Below are positions 27,691-37,091 of a stretch of 64,000 bases of DNA, in pieces (position 1 is the stretch's first letter; each line of letters opens with the position of its first letter). The position numbers and the translations under genes are program-made. Under the pieces are notes generated by a model. That model saw only the letters and a program-made list of their open reading frames with translations. It was not told the DNA's origin and searched no databases. The stretch comes from JBEKIK01 sp963845975 (GTDB lineage: Bacteria; Planctomycetota; Planctomycetia; Pirellulales; Thermoguttaceae). Location of the stretch: positions 1,860,001-1,924,000 of the forward strand of contig CAWJUD010000002.1 in assembly GCA_963845975.1 (NCBI GenBank), read 5' to 3'.

Positions 27691-30656
27691 ATGACTCGTG
27701 TGATATCTCCGGCCGCCCGTGCGAAGCTCAATGCTCAATACGGCACTGAACCCATTGTGATTGTCGAAATCCAGTGGGTAGACGGTGGGCAGCGCTGTGC
27801 TTATGCGGATCGCAAGATCGCCGATTCGGTCCTCGGCCAGATAGTTGAGATGGGAAGTATTGATTTGACCGTCAAGACGGACGGGAGTACGGATTCCAGT
27901 CAAGTTCAATTGACACTGGAAGACACGGATGGAGCGATTAAGGCGATCTGCGATGTGCATGATCTACATAAGCGCCCAGTCTGGGTCTATCAATGGTTTG
28001 ACGGTCTCACCCTCTCGGACAAGTTCTTGTTGTTCAAAGGTGAGGTCAATAGTCCTTTCACTTGGAATGAAGGCGACCGCACTGTCAGCTTTGACGTGAC
28101 CACGAAGATTGAAGACGTGGAAGCGGGCTTTTCGATGGAAGAGGGAGATTTTCCTCTCGTCCCGCCCGACGCCTTGGGTAAGGCATGGCCGTTGTGTTTC
28201 GGTTCGGTATGCGATGTAAAAGTCCCCCAGGTTCGTTCACCTCGTAACGGCATATTGCAATCCGGCGAGGGCATTCACGACTATACTCTTGAATCGCGCA
28301 TCTGCCAGGCGAGATATCTTCAATGCAACAACGTCCCGTTGGGCACATCCGAAAAGATCGACCAGGATACGCCGATTACTTATGACAAAGACGGAAAGGC
28401 GACATTTGAAGCAGACACACATGAAGTGCAGCAGTGGGGGCCGGATCAATCTTGCGTGGAGGACGCTTATTATACGATCTGCGATTTGATGTACCAACTT
28501 GAGCAGCAAAAAGCCTACGAACATCCCACCATGACGATAAAGGGCGGACTGCAATTCCCACAAAATGAGCGTATTGTGCTCGATATCGAGGGCGGCAAAT
28601 TCACTGGTCATTTCAGTGGCGAAGTATTCACGATCGAAAGCCGCGAACATCCAGATTACGCCGTAAATCCTCCTTCGGTATGTCAGCCGGTGGCGGACCG
28701 CAGTTATACAACCGGGCCGGTTATTTCCGCCGGCTATTGGAAACAAACTGCATCGGGCACGGCATGGTACAACGCCGAACTTGTGGAAGGATCGACCGGC
28801 GGAAATAACGCGGACCCTCAAGACATAGTGGCATATTGTAATCCAGCCACGCAAACGACTTCTGGACGAATAGCCGACGGCGGAGTGGCGGCCTCGCAGG
28901 AAGCGCTTGATAAGATGGTGACTTCTTCATTCTTCTGGCGCGGGCCGGAAGCAAAGTCTATATGGAAAATGAGGCTGAAGTTCTTTTCATCGTCAATTTA
29001 TTGCCGTGTACCATTACTCGGGTGGCCGCGATAAAAACCGTCAACGGGCAACAAAAATTGATGACGGTACCTGCCGATTATTACACTATCTATGAAACCG
29101 ATTACGATGGATATACCGTTACTGAGATCGGCATGACCAAACCCCTGAGCCAACGGACAGAGATTGTCACCAACACGGATGGCACTAAGCGGGCAGTCCA
29201 GTCGAAATGGGAGGACGATCTTTATATCACGCTCACTTCTTCCGTCGGTCCTAACCCGATTGATGTGATCCAGTGGCTTTTAAACAAATACACGTCTTAT
29301 TCGATTGATAGCGGCTCATTCAATTCCGTTCGGTCGAAATTACAACATTATCCATGTAATTTTACGCTTATAGAGCGTAAAAATGTCATGGAACTAATCG
29401 GCGACATTGCTCGGCAGAGCCGTTGTGTTTTTTACATTCGTGACGATGTAGTCTATCTAAAATATTATTCCGAGGAACCAACATCGGCAGTGACAATCAC
29501 AGAGAGCGATGTTCTGGCCAACAGCCTCAAAATCAGTCTTAGCAATACGGATGAGATAGCAACCAAGCACGTAATCACTTGGTCCAAGAGCCAGTATGAG
29601 GGCGATCTTGAACTGATCCTCAAGCACAATGTCGCAAAATACGGCACGCACGAAAAAGCATATAACTATTACACACAAAACATCTATGAGAATATCCTCA
29701 AAAGCGCCACATTCTGGATGATCCGCGAGGCCAATGTATGGAAGCAGGTAGAATTCAGCACACCACTAAAGTTTTTAGACCTAGAGGTTTTCGATTGTGT
29801 TACATTGAATCTGCCCGATCTCGCCCCTCAGCCGATTAAGGCGATTGTCACGTCGATGAAATACGATGTGACCAACGAGCAAATTGATTTTATTTGCTGG
29901 ACGCCGCTTAAATCCGGCGCTCTCGAACCGTATCCGCTGGCTTGGCCTGCATTAAAACCTGCCGGAACCATTTTTCCAACCGCCGAGGAACGTGCAGAGG
30001 GTTTAGGATACGAGTTTAATGTAGCGCCACCGGCTGGACATCTGTTATATGTTGTTGCCGAAGACGATGGACATCCGCCGCCGCTTCTGACTTCCGGCGA
30101 TCCTCATCCATCCGATCTCGACGATACGCTTCAGCCGTGTTTCTGTCCCACTACCGATGACGCGGTTGTCGAGGAGCCGGACCCGGTGTTTGCCGCCTTG
30201 AAAAGGGCGGAAAAGGCAAATCAAGCCGATAAAAACACCAAACAAAACGCTGGTCAGGGCGGTGGGGGCGGCGGCAACGATCAGAAAGAAAAGCCAAAAG
30301 GAAGCTGCAATTGCGTTCCCGACGCCGCCAACAGTTGTCAGTGCATTGTTTCAATCATGTATTGCACGGCCGATCTGGTAGGCAACGGATGCGCCGGTCC
30401 ATGCAGCCGCTACAACCACGGATTGGTTTGCACCGGGACGCTCTTTACCTGGTGTTACACGATGGGATCGAGCGGGGCGGCGGCTTCAATGCGTAGTCAA
30501 ATAGGGGCTGAAGTGAAAGCTGGAACCTGCGATTGGTTCTGCGGGAAAACGGCCCCTTATCTGATCCCTGGCGTTGCCTGTTGCGGCGGTTGCGACCCGC
30601 TTCCCGGTCCGACGCCGTGGGAAGGTCAGACTAAACAACCCGCGCTACAGACTTAG
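27691..30656 (+). CDS. Baseplate hub/tail-tip protein, Cys-rich C-terminus, frame break near 28953
   Basis: The first frame reads to FFWRGPEAK and then ends in nonsense at 29034; the next frame continues VYMENEAEVLFIVNLLPCT. One A added to the AAA at 28953-28955 joins them into about 988 aa. The N-terminal half (VIVEIQWVDGGQRCAYADRK; KTDGSTDSSQVQLTLEDTDG) and middle (VIQWLLNKYTSYSIDSGSFN; MELIGDIARQSRCVFYIRDD) resemble hub proteins of the tail tip. The last about 130 residues follow a Gly/Lys linker and contain about 18 cysteines (GSCNCVPDAANSCQCIV; VACCGGCDPLPGP), perhaps a disulfide-stabilised tip domain. Confidence 0.65.
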
Positions 30657-30666
30657 GATTTGCATT

Positions 30667-31152
30667 ATGTTGACAGTTATTTGCAATAAACATAATAAAG
30701 TTACAGTTCGCAAAAAAGACGGCAGCCAATCCACAATTATTCGCTGCGCCGACGCTGCTTGCGTCTATTTCACAAAAGAGGTCACCGATGAACAGTGTAT
30801 AACGTGCCCAAGACATTTAGAAGTCGTAACAACGATTCATCAGCCAGAAACGGCTGCCACTGGAAATGGCAATGTAGTTAAAACATTTGAACTTGTTCCG
30901 ACAGCACCTAATTTATTCCGTCGTTCCGTGACTTGGGCGGAAGCAATGGCTAGTTGGATACTGGCTGGGAGGCCCGAGCGTTCAGATGAAGAGGTACAAA
31001 ATATCTTCCAGAAATACTGCAAAGCGTGCAGTTGGTATGATTCTAAAAAACAAATATGTCGTGGCTGCGGCTGCAACGTGAATGATTACGGCCACCCGGC
31101 TTTTAATAAAATAAAGATGGCTACACAGCATTGTCCTCGAACTCTGTGGTAG
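30667..31152 (+). CDS. Cysteine-rich, zinc-ribbon-like protein
   Basis: 161 aa; the ATG at 30667 is preferred to the upstream reading, which overlaps the hub gene. Paired cysteines (CADAACVYF, CITCPRH, YCKACSWYD, CRGCGC) suggest one or two zinc sites. It follows the Cys-rich hub end and likely belongs to the tail-tip group; function unknown. Confidence 0.5.
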   Translation: MLTVICNKHNKVTVRKKDGSQSTIIRCADAACVYFTKEVTDEQCITCPRHLEVVTTIHQPETAATGNGNVVKTFELVPTAPNLFRRSVTWAEAMASWILAGRPERSDEEVQNIFQKYCKACSWYDSKKQICRGCGCNVNDYGHPAFNKIKMATQHCPRTLW

Positions 31153-31161
31153 GAGTGATAA

Positions 31162-31410
31162 ATGGCTCGTTTTATTCCGGTTGACGGTCCCATCGGCCCT
31201 GAAGAACCATTGGAAGCATTGATGTTCGCCTTGGTTGACGGAAATATCCCTCGGCCCGTGAGTTTTGAGTATCTGCCTGACGGGCAAGTCCTTCTCAGTC
31301 GGCTCGATGTCACGGAGATAAATAAAACAGCGACGGAACTCAGCAGCGAAAAAAGGACTATCTATGGCAATGCGATCCTCTTCCGCGAGGAAGAACGCTT
31401 TGGCGGTTAA
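31162..31410 (+). CDS. Small hypothetical protein, end of tail module
   Basis: 82 aa, start after AGGAGTGATAA. Sequence FIPVDGPIGPEEPLEALMFA and SRLDVTEINKTATEL has no motif I recognise. Last convincing gene of the rightward late module. Confidence 0.5.
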   Translation: MARFIPVDGPIGPEEPLEALMFALVDGNIPRPVSFEYLPDGQVLLSRLDVTEINKTATELSSEKRTIYGNAILFREEERFGG

Positions 31411-31769
31411 GGATTTTTAAGGGGCTTTAGACGTTTTCATCGAAGACACGACTAACGGCGAGCATGAATTCGACTTTAAATACGATATGGAAAACGGAAA
31501 GTTCGGTGCGCGAAGGGCTTTTTTCAAGACTAATTATTGATATACACCTCACATGCAATTAAGAATGCACTTCTTTCATCGGAAAACAGCCTCCGAAAGC
31601 AGCAAACAACCCTGCCACCAATGCGATGCGGTGTTCGCCGATGATCGGACTTATCCCGAACATGGGCGTTCATCAGTTGGCTGGTCCGCTCCAATTGCTT
31701 ACGGGTGGGGTGCGTCGAATCAGACTATGGCCATTCACTCAATGATTATCCTGTGGCTCAAATGAAGTG
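31411..31769. other. Junction between tail module and radical SAM cassette
   Basis: No solid gene. A rightward open stretch at 31421-31540 encodes a protein-like 39 residues (ALDVFIEDTTNGEHEFDFKY then MENGKFGARRAFFKT) but has no start codon or ribosome site, so it may be the tail of a broken gene. A further open frame at 31553-31765 looks non-coding. The two flanking operons converge here, yet only a 5-bp hairpin (AAGTG-TCAC-CACTT near 31766) is seen as a terminator candidate. Confidence 0.35.
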
Positions 31770-32522
31770 TCACCACTTGCGACTCTTGCAACGAAGCAAC
31801 TCTTTCGCTATTATTTGAGGATCGGTGATGATCGCGAAGTGGTCAGTATCTAGGAGTCTGCACCCAGCAAAGCCTGGCTCTTTAGCAACCCGCTCCTTGT
31901 ACGCCGCTATGCTTTGATCGGTCTTATGCGACAAGGACAAGATGTGAGTATGCGGGATATTTGCGAATGCCTCGGGATTGGGCACCTTAAGAACTTGGCG
32001 GAATGTCTCAATGGGCTGCGGTGTCATTTTCAATGTGACATACTTCCACAGCGACTCGTCCGGTATCCACTTTCTGAAACTTTCGGCTGAGGGAGGAACG
32101 GCAAGCCATTTGGTGCCATACCTACGAGCACGCTGTTCATCCCGTTCCTGGACCTCGCACCCCCATACGTCATACGCCGACTGGCCGCCCTTTGCATACG
32201 TTGCATCCAGGAACACAAGATGGCCGATGCGGTCTGCTGCTCTGCTCGCAGCCCCGCCGATCACAATGCCTCCATAACTCCACCCGACAAGGATCACGTT
32301 CCTCACATCCTCACACTCCAACACTGCGACAATATCCCGGATGTGTGTCTCCAGGTTCGTGTCCGGTCGAGCTAGGTGGCGGCGTTCGCCCAGTCCCGTC
32401 AATGTAGGTGTATAGACTACGTGCCCGCGGCGACTCAGCCGGGTTGCTACAAATCTCCATATCCACCCACCGGTCCAGGCCCCGTGGACGAGGACATACG
32501 TTCTTGATTTATTCAATCTCAT
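31770..32522 (-). CDS. Alpha/beta hydrolase (esterase-like)
   Basis: 250 aa. YVLVHGAWTGGWIW carries the oxyanion-loop HGAW, GWSYGG is the nucleophile elbow (Ser about 85), and DTDHFAIITDP supplies the histidine near the end. This matches plant-type methylesterase/hydroxynitrile lyase-like alpha/beta hydrolases. The ATG at 32522 overlaps the TGA of the radical SAM gene (ATGA), so the two are translationally coupled. In the cassette it could hydrolyse an ester or release a modified product; the substrate is unknown. Confidence 0.75.
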   Translation of the reverse strand: MRLNKSRTYVLVHGAWTGGWIWRFVATRLSRRGHVVYTPTLTGLGERRHLARPDTNLETHIRDIVAVLECEDVRNVILVGWSYGGIVIGGAASRAADRIGHLVFLDATYAKGGQSAYDVWGCEVQERDEQRARRYGTKWLAVPPSAESFRKWIPDESLWKYVTLKMTPQPIETFRQVLKVPNPEAFANIPHTHILSLSHKTDQSIAAYKERVAKEPGFAGCRLLDTDHFAIITDPQIIAKELLRCKSRKW

Positions 32523-33661
32523 CGGAAAAGACCGCTGGGTTGACAGATATTCAGACCACCCTCCCATCCATTTGCCCCAGCGGGCAACAGCCCCAACCAG
32601 TACGCCTCCTGGTGTATGATCTCGCAGTAATATCTTGCTGGTTCATCGAGGACGCCGTTTTCCAACCACGCCGTCGCCGGACAGGAGGAACATGCAGGGC
32701 GTAGCACGCATCGGAAGCATTGCTCGATCATTCGGCGGTTCTCCGAGCGCATTTCCCGAATGCGAGGTAAGTGGCGAAGAACCGCATCCCGAAGCGTGCC
32801 CTTAGTGAGATCATACATTAGTTCGGGATGACGGAGAATCCGGCACGGCTGGAGGAGTCCACATGCATCGACCGCAACCGTTCTATGAGCAGCGGCACAG
32901 CGGAACAGTCTGTCGTGCGGTTGATCGTTATTAGGTATGCCCCTGCATATCAAATTGATATCGTCGAGCACCAATTTGGTGAATACCATGCGTTGACGCG
33001 CCGCCGCTCTGGGGCTGAGCCGAAGGGTACGTATACGTGAATTGGTACTTGGGTCGCGGCGCGTGTGTAGCAACAGTTCCCATCCAACGCTTACTGGTCC
33101 TTCCGCGCCGAGGGCTGTGGCTAATGCCCGTACTTGCGGCGCGTTGGCCATCAACGTGGGATGTGCCGGCATGAGGGCTTTGAAGGATATATCGTGATCC
33201 GCTATCCGATGCATCCCTGCCAAGAACAGAGCGAAGGAGCCCGGCTGTTCTACTACACTGTCATAGCTAAGTTCGTCCCAACCGTAGAACGATATCTTTA
33301 CAACCGTGGGGGGGCATTCTTTCCAGATTTCAGCAATCCTCTCAGACAACAAAGTGATATTGCTGGTAACTGAGATGCGTAGCCCGAGGCTGTGGGCATG
33401 TAAGTAGATGTCGGCAAAGTCGGGTCTCAAAAGCGGCTCTCCGCCTGTAAATTCTATTCGGACGCATCCGAGATGGACTGCCTCCGAGATAATGTCAAGG
33501 ATGGAGCCCGTATCTAGTTCGTTTGCACGCAATCGATCCTGGTCACACCTCTGACGGATGCAACAGTGAGCGCAAGACAGATTGCATCGCTCAGTAAGTT
33601 CCAGCCAAAGGCCATCAAGATGAGCCTCGGCGGGCTTCGCGCCTTTGTCAATATCACACAT
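32519..33661 (-). CDS. Radical SAM/SPASM enzyme 2
   Basis: About 380 aa. CNLSCAHC gives the CxxxCxxC cluster motif for the SAM-cleaving 4Fe-4S site, followed by RIEFTGGEPLL (GGE motif). The C-terminal SPASM region has DACGLLQPC and CFRCVLRPACSSC with another cysteine at ARYYCE, enough for auxiliary clusters. Most SPASM proteins modify ribosomal peptides or proteins, or mature enzymes. Start: the ATG at 33661 overlaps the upstream TAA (TAATG); ATG 33670 is possible. It follows directly a membrane protein with a Tyr/Cys tail, a likely substrate. Confidence 0.8.
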   Translation of the reverse strand: MCDIDKGAKPAEAHLDGLWLELTERCNLSCAHCCIRQRCDQDRLRANELDTGSILDIISEAVHLGCVRIEFTGGEPLLRPDFADIYLHAHSLGLRISVTSNITLLSERIAEIWKECPPTVVKISFYGWDELSYDSVVEQPGSFALFLAGMHRIADHDISFKALMPAHPTLMANAPQVRALATALGAEGPVSVGWELLLHTRRDPSTNSRIRTLRLSPRAAARQRMVFTKLVLDDINLICRGIPNNDQPHDRLFRCAAAHRTVAVDACGLLQPCRILRHPELMYDLTKGTLRDAVLRHLPRIREMRSENRRMIEQCFRCVLRPACSSCPATAWLENGVLDEPARYYCEIIHQEAYWLGLLPAGANGWEGGLNICQPSGLFR

Positions 33662-34203
33662 TAGCGCCATCGGCAATCACAATTACCCTTCTCGTAATAG
33701 TCGCTGTCATCTTGAGATTCCTCTTGCTCTCGCTCGCGCTGCTCTTCCTCATGTTCTCGCCTCTTCCGATGTTCCACCTCTTGTTCTCGTTTGCGCGCCG
33801 CTTCTTGGAGCCGCTTCTGGGCGGTTGCTTGGGCGGGTTTCCCCTGGACTTGCTCCATCGCTACTAGGTTCCCAAGCACATCGAGAGGGCCTTGCGCGGC
33901 CACCCAATTCAACACCTTCTCTCCAACCGCCGCGTTCCCTAGAACTGTCATGCAATGATCGACAGATGCACCGCCCGCCTGGAGTGCCGCTAGCAATTCA
34001 TCCTCAGTCAGTGCTTGGTGCATGAGTAGGCTGATGCGGGCACTGGCCAACTCGGACTGAAGTTGCTTCATCTTTACTAGGTTGATGCGGGCGCTGGCCA
34101 ACTCGGACTGAAGTTGCTTCATCTTTCGCTTCAAGCAACCCACTTTCACTAGCAAGAGGAGCAGTGCCAACGCCAGTATCGTGAGAGTTATGTGAGTAAG
34201 CAT
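33661..34203 (-). CDS. Single-pass membrane coiled-coil protein with Asp/Tyr/Cys tail (candidate substrate A)
   Basis: 180 aa, start at 34203 after GAGGCAAG. An N-terminal transmembrane helix (ITLTILALALLLLLVKV) is followed by a coiled coil with a 17-residue tandem repeat (MKQLQSELASARI twice). A helical domain comes next, then a very charged KR/E helix (about 125-162). The last 16 residues are DDSDYYEKGNCDCRWR. This tail resembles those of the HEAT protein (37092) and of U32 protein 1 (34970). Lying between a U32 gene and a radical SAM gene with overlapping codons, it is the best candidate for a protein whose C-terminus is modified. No homologue recognised. Confidence 0.6.
   Translation of the reverse strand: MLTHITLTILALALLLLLVKVGCLKRKMKQLQSELASARINLVKMKQLQSELASARISLLMHQALTEDELLAALQAGGASVDHCMTVLGNAAVGEKVLNWVAAQGPLDVLGNLVAMEQVQGKPAQATAQKRLQEAARKREQEVEHRKRREHEEEQREREQEESQDDSDYYEKGNCDCRWR
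34032..34126 (-). repeat. Tandem repeat in coiled-coil region
   Basis: Two 44-bp copies (34032-34075 and 34083-34126) with one mismatch, period 51 bp, keep the frame and encode the repeated 17-residue coiled-coil unit. The near-identity at DNA level points to a recent duplication. Confidence 0.85.
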
Positions 34204-34319
34204 TGTTTCTTGCCTCGTTTGGATGCCTTGCTCATGCTGAACGACGCGCATCCCGGACTGCGTTACGCCATACCGGGCACTCGTTCGTGCAAGCTTGAGT
34301 TTCAATGTTTATCACCTTA

Positions 34320-34973
34320 TCAGGAAAGACAAGTGGGGTGCCATACAATTCGATCAACATTATATTCGCGCCAATCTATCAATGGAACCTGTGACATTTC
34401 CAGCAGCGTCCTCCCAACCATAAGGAGGGTGCTATTACCAGTGGATTCTTCAATCGTATAGGCGGCGCGGACGCATTCCCTATTACACGTCCCTCGATTG
34501 TTCTCACACATCGGACAAGTGTCTGATATCGTCATGTGGCGATATGGAACATGAAATGAGACTGGCACACACGGCTTTGACCCAACTAAGACATCGTAAT
34601 CATCCACCTCAATCCGATCCACTCCCGCATCCTGTAGCCATTTAGAAGGTAAGTGAATGAAAAACGGAGAAAGTAAGCGTCCTATTGTGAATTTTTTCGA
34701 TGGCCAACGTGAACGTGACCAAGCGAGCACGCCAACATCATTTATTGCAATCTCCTTCACGCAAGGTTGTTCTCCCAACAAACCCAAGAGTTGTATGATC
34801 TTTTGAAAACTCTTCTCTTTCACGAATGGAGTAACCCATACAACTCGTCTGTTCTCACTCGCATCCTGTCGCACCAATTCAAGTGCCTGTCCCGGAGCGG
34901 GAAGAACTTCACAGCAATAATCATTGCCTCGGTAGTAGATGTCGGCAGGACGAACCCGCTCAGTTGGATTCAT
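34320..34973 (-). CDS. U32-family-like protein 2 (UbiV-like partner)
   Basis: 217 aa. The ATG at 34973 overlaps the TGA of U32 protein 1 (ATGA), so this start is chosen over 35003. A cysteine cluster CPMCENNRGTCNREC (about 157-171) near the C-terminal half recalls the iron-sulfur cysteines of U32 proteins. The rest is alpha/beta (VVWVTPFVKEKSFQKIIQLL). U32 proteins such as UbiU/UbiV act as pairs with 4Fe-4S clusters in oxygen-independent hydroxylation, while RlhA/TrhP hydroxylate RNA. The direct coupling suggests a heterodimer. The family call for this shorter member is moderate. Confidence 0.5.
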   Translation of the reverse strand: MNPTERVRPADIYYRGNDYCCEVLPAPGQALELVRQDASENRRVVWVTPFVKEKSFQKIIQLLGLLGEQPCVKEIAINDVGVLAWSRSRWPSKKFTIGRLLSPFFIHLPSKWLQDAGVDRIEVDDYDVLVGSKPCVPVSFHVPYRHMTISDTCPMCENNRGTCNRECVRAAYTIEESTGNSTLLMVGRTLLEMSQVPLIDWREYNVDRIVWHPTCLS

Positions 34974-35923
34974 CCCTGACGGCAAAAAATATCCCCTTTC
35001 CATGATCCCTCACAGTAGCAGTAGTAGGAATCGCAATCGTACCCATGTGTCGAACGAAAGGCCGTTTTAGCGATATTGATTGTAGTCTGCTGGTCCAACC
35101 GTCTACTCGTGAGCGTGCTCAGCACCTGAGCTACTAGTCTGGTAGCCTGAATTTTCCGCTCTGTGCTTTTTCCTCGCGAGGCAATCTTCAAACTTAAATC
35201 CCTGAGATCACACAGTAGGCTTAAGCCGCACACTCCGCAAGCCGCCGACTGGCATGTAAAGACCCCGGCCTTTGGAAACTTGCGGCTATCCTCAGCAACA
35301 CCGTTCGTCACTATCCTACCTATGGTTATTTGTGTCGCGTTCGGGCCTATCCTGTACTTTTCATGGTCGGTTCTGCAAAACGGGTCCACATGATGGCAGC
35401 CCTGGAAAAAAATGAAAACCTCAAACTCGATATCCGGGTGTGATATCACCAGTTGTCTTGTTTCGCAAAGAGACACTTGCTTAGGTAGGATAATCCTAGT
35501 AACGCCAAGCTCCTTGAAGAAACCTACACTCGCGCAGTTAAACACTGGCATAAGGGAACTACAAATAATCTTCAATGGAAACTCACGAGCTACTAGTTCG
35601 GCGAGAAGTTGGAGGTCCGCAACAATTACTCCGTCAATGCCTAGTTCTAGTGCGTGTTCTATTTCCTTTACCGAATGCCGAACCTGTACAGTGTTCAGTT
35701 TCCTCAGATTTCTGGCCAGGTACAGTGGCACCCCAAAGGAACGACAGATGCGTGCGACCGACTCCAACTCGTCGAAGCTGGACAGATTGGCCCGAGGCAC
35801 CTGAGAATATACATTTAGGCATCCCTGGGCTGTCCTGAGACCGCAGTAGACCTCACTAGCACCGGCCTGAATTACCGGGGTGACCTCTTCAGGGCAATCT
35901 ACTCCGACCATAATACGGTGCAT
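34970..35923 (-). CDS. U32-family protein 1 with Tyr/Cys C-terminal tail
   Basis: 317 aa from ATG 35923. AGASEVYCGLR and ELGIDGVIVADLQLLAEL followed by EFPLKIICSS and FKELGVTRIILPKQVSL give the TIM-barrel pattern of U32 proteins. Cysteines in FQGCHHVDPFC and FTCQSAACGVCGLSLLCDL are suited to a 4Fe-4S cluster. Once called peptidases, U32 members with clusters are now known as hydroxylases. Oddly, after the barrel comes a tail GYDCDSYYCYCEGSW then KGDIFCRQG, like the tails of the two membrane proteins. It follows radical SAM enzyme 1 by 7 nt. Confidence 0.7.
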   Translation of the reverse strand: MHRIMVGVDCPEEVTPVIQAGASEVYCGLRTAQGCLNVYSQVPRANLSSFDELESVARICRSFGVPLYLARNLRKLNTVQVRHSVKEIEHALELGIDGVIVADLQLLAELVAREFPLKIICSSLMPVFNCASVGFFKELGVTRIILPKQVSLCETRQLVISHPDIEFEVFIFFQGCHHVDPFCRTDHEKYRIGPNATQITIGRIVTNGVAEDSRKFPKAGVFTCQSAACGVCGLSLLCDLRDLSLKIASRGKSTERKIQATRLVAQVLSTLTSRRLDQQTTINIAKTAFRSTHGYDCDSYYCYCEGSWKGDIFCRQG

Positions 35924-35930
35924 AGCGCGC

Positions 35931-37058
35931 TCAGTTACCAAGTTCTTTTGGCAGTCTTTTATGTGCCGTCTCCATACGCAACAAAAGTTTCTGTTTGTCG
36001 TCCTCAGAAAGTACATGAAGATATTGGAATAGAAGTTTCATAACGCCACAGTCCAAATCCCAGTTTTGCCTGTTAGCTTTCCCATAAATCACGCAACCAA
36101 AATCACAAATATCAACAGCAGGACAGGTAACGCATGCGCCAAGAAGAGAACCCATTGCATGGAACCTATTCAATGTCTGCGCCACATTTGTTGCGGACAG
36201 CGGAGCTTGGACATTCCCCAAGGCAAAATCATATCCGATATCAGAAGCGCGACCACAGGGATAGATAGTTCCATCGTGCGTGATGCCTAGAAATCCATTC
36301 CCTCCTCCGCAGTGGACCGTGGAACAGACTGCTCCGAGGGACAAAGGATGATGCCCAAAATACCTGAGTACCTGGTGGATTATGTTGATTTCCGTGAATG
36401 AGTCTTCATGTGTCAGCATCCATTGTAGGCAAGCCTTCTTTGCTTCAAAACCTTGGTCCGGCGTCACAAGCGTGCAGTTATTTCCACGCCCGGCCATATA
36501 ATAGAGGTTCACACGTGCATAATGTATGCCCTCGTTGAGAAAGAAGGCGATGATCTCCTTCATACGATTCCAGTTTGCTGGCGTTGTCATGCACACGACG
36601 CGAAATGATTTACCTTTCTTCTGCAACCTTCGTATACCAGCTAGAGTTCTTGTACCATGTGTTCTGAAGGCATCATTGATATGCGGAGGCCCATCCATAC
36701 TTACTCCAATAATCACTCCTTCACGACACAGAAATTCAACCGTATCTTCTTCAAGGAGCACACCATTTGTTGTCATACCAAAGTCAATTTGTACATTTTT
36801 TTTCTCTGCCGCGAGCCGCGCGTAGGGAATAGCCTCTTGGTACCAGTCGATTCCCATCGTAAGAGGTTCGCCACCTTGGAACAACCAGGTCAGGTGTCGC
36901 TGGTTGCTGAGATTCAAAACGTAGTCAACCGACGTACGGAAAGTGGCTAAATCCATCTTTGATCCAGAATTAAGAAGAGCATTACTGCCACAATATTTGC
37001 ATGCGCAGTTACAGCCCGTCGTCACCTTGTTGATTACAAGACGTGTCGAGGCTAACAT
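35931..37058 (-). CDS. Radical SAM/SPASM enzyme 1 (peptide maturase-like)
   Basis: 375 aa, start at 37058 behind TGGGAGATT. CNCACKYC is the CxxxCxxC motif, WLFQGGEPLT the GGE motif, and the SPASM region runs HCGGGNGFLGITHDGTIYPC, then CVTCPAVDICDFGC. This order is that of sulfatase-maturase and peptide-maturase SPASM enzymes (anSME, PqqE-like), which make C-C, C-S or oxidised side chains. It lies directly after the HEAT-repeat membrane protein gene (33-nt gap), a likely substrate or scaffold. Confidence 0.82.
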   Translation of the reverse strand: MLASTRLVINKVTTGCNCACKYCGSNALLNSGSKMDLATFRTSVDYVLNLSNQRHLTWLFQGGEPLTMGIDWYQEAIPYARLAAEKKNVQIDFGMTTNGVLLEEDTVEFLCREGVIIGVSMDGPPHINDAFRTHGTRTLAGIRRLQKKGKSFRVVCMTTPANWNRMKEIIAFFLNEGIHYARVNLYYMAGRGNNCTLVTPDQGFEAKKACLQWMLTHEDSFTEINIIHQVLRYFGHHPLSLGAVCSTVHCGGGNGFLGITHDGTIYPCGRASDIGYDFALGNVQAPLSATNVAQTLNRFHAMGSLLGACVTCPAVDICDFGCVIYGKANRQNWDLDCGVMKLLFQYLHVLSEDDKQKLLLRMETAHKRLPKELGN

Positions 37059-37091
37059 AACAATCTCCCATGAAGAGCGCACAGTGGCTGT

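Noticed and set aside
28237..28854. 205-aa leftward frame inside the baseplate hub gene
   Set aside because: Antisense shadow; the forward frame is continuous, protein-like and fits the tail operon.
31553..31765. 70-aa rightward frame in the module junction
   Set aside because: No ribosome site, low protein-like quality, and located in a likely terminator zone.
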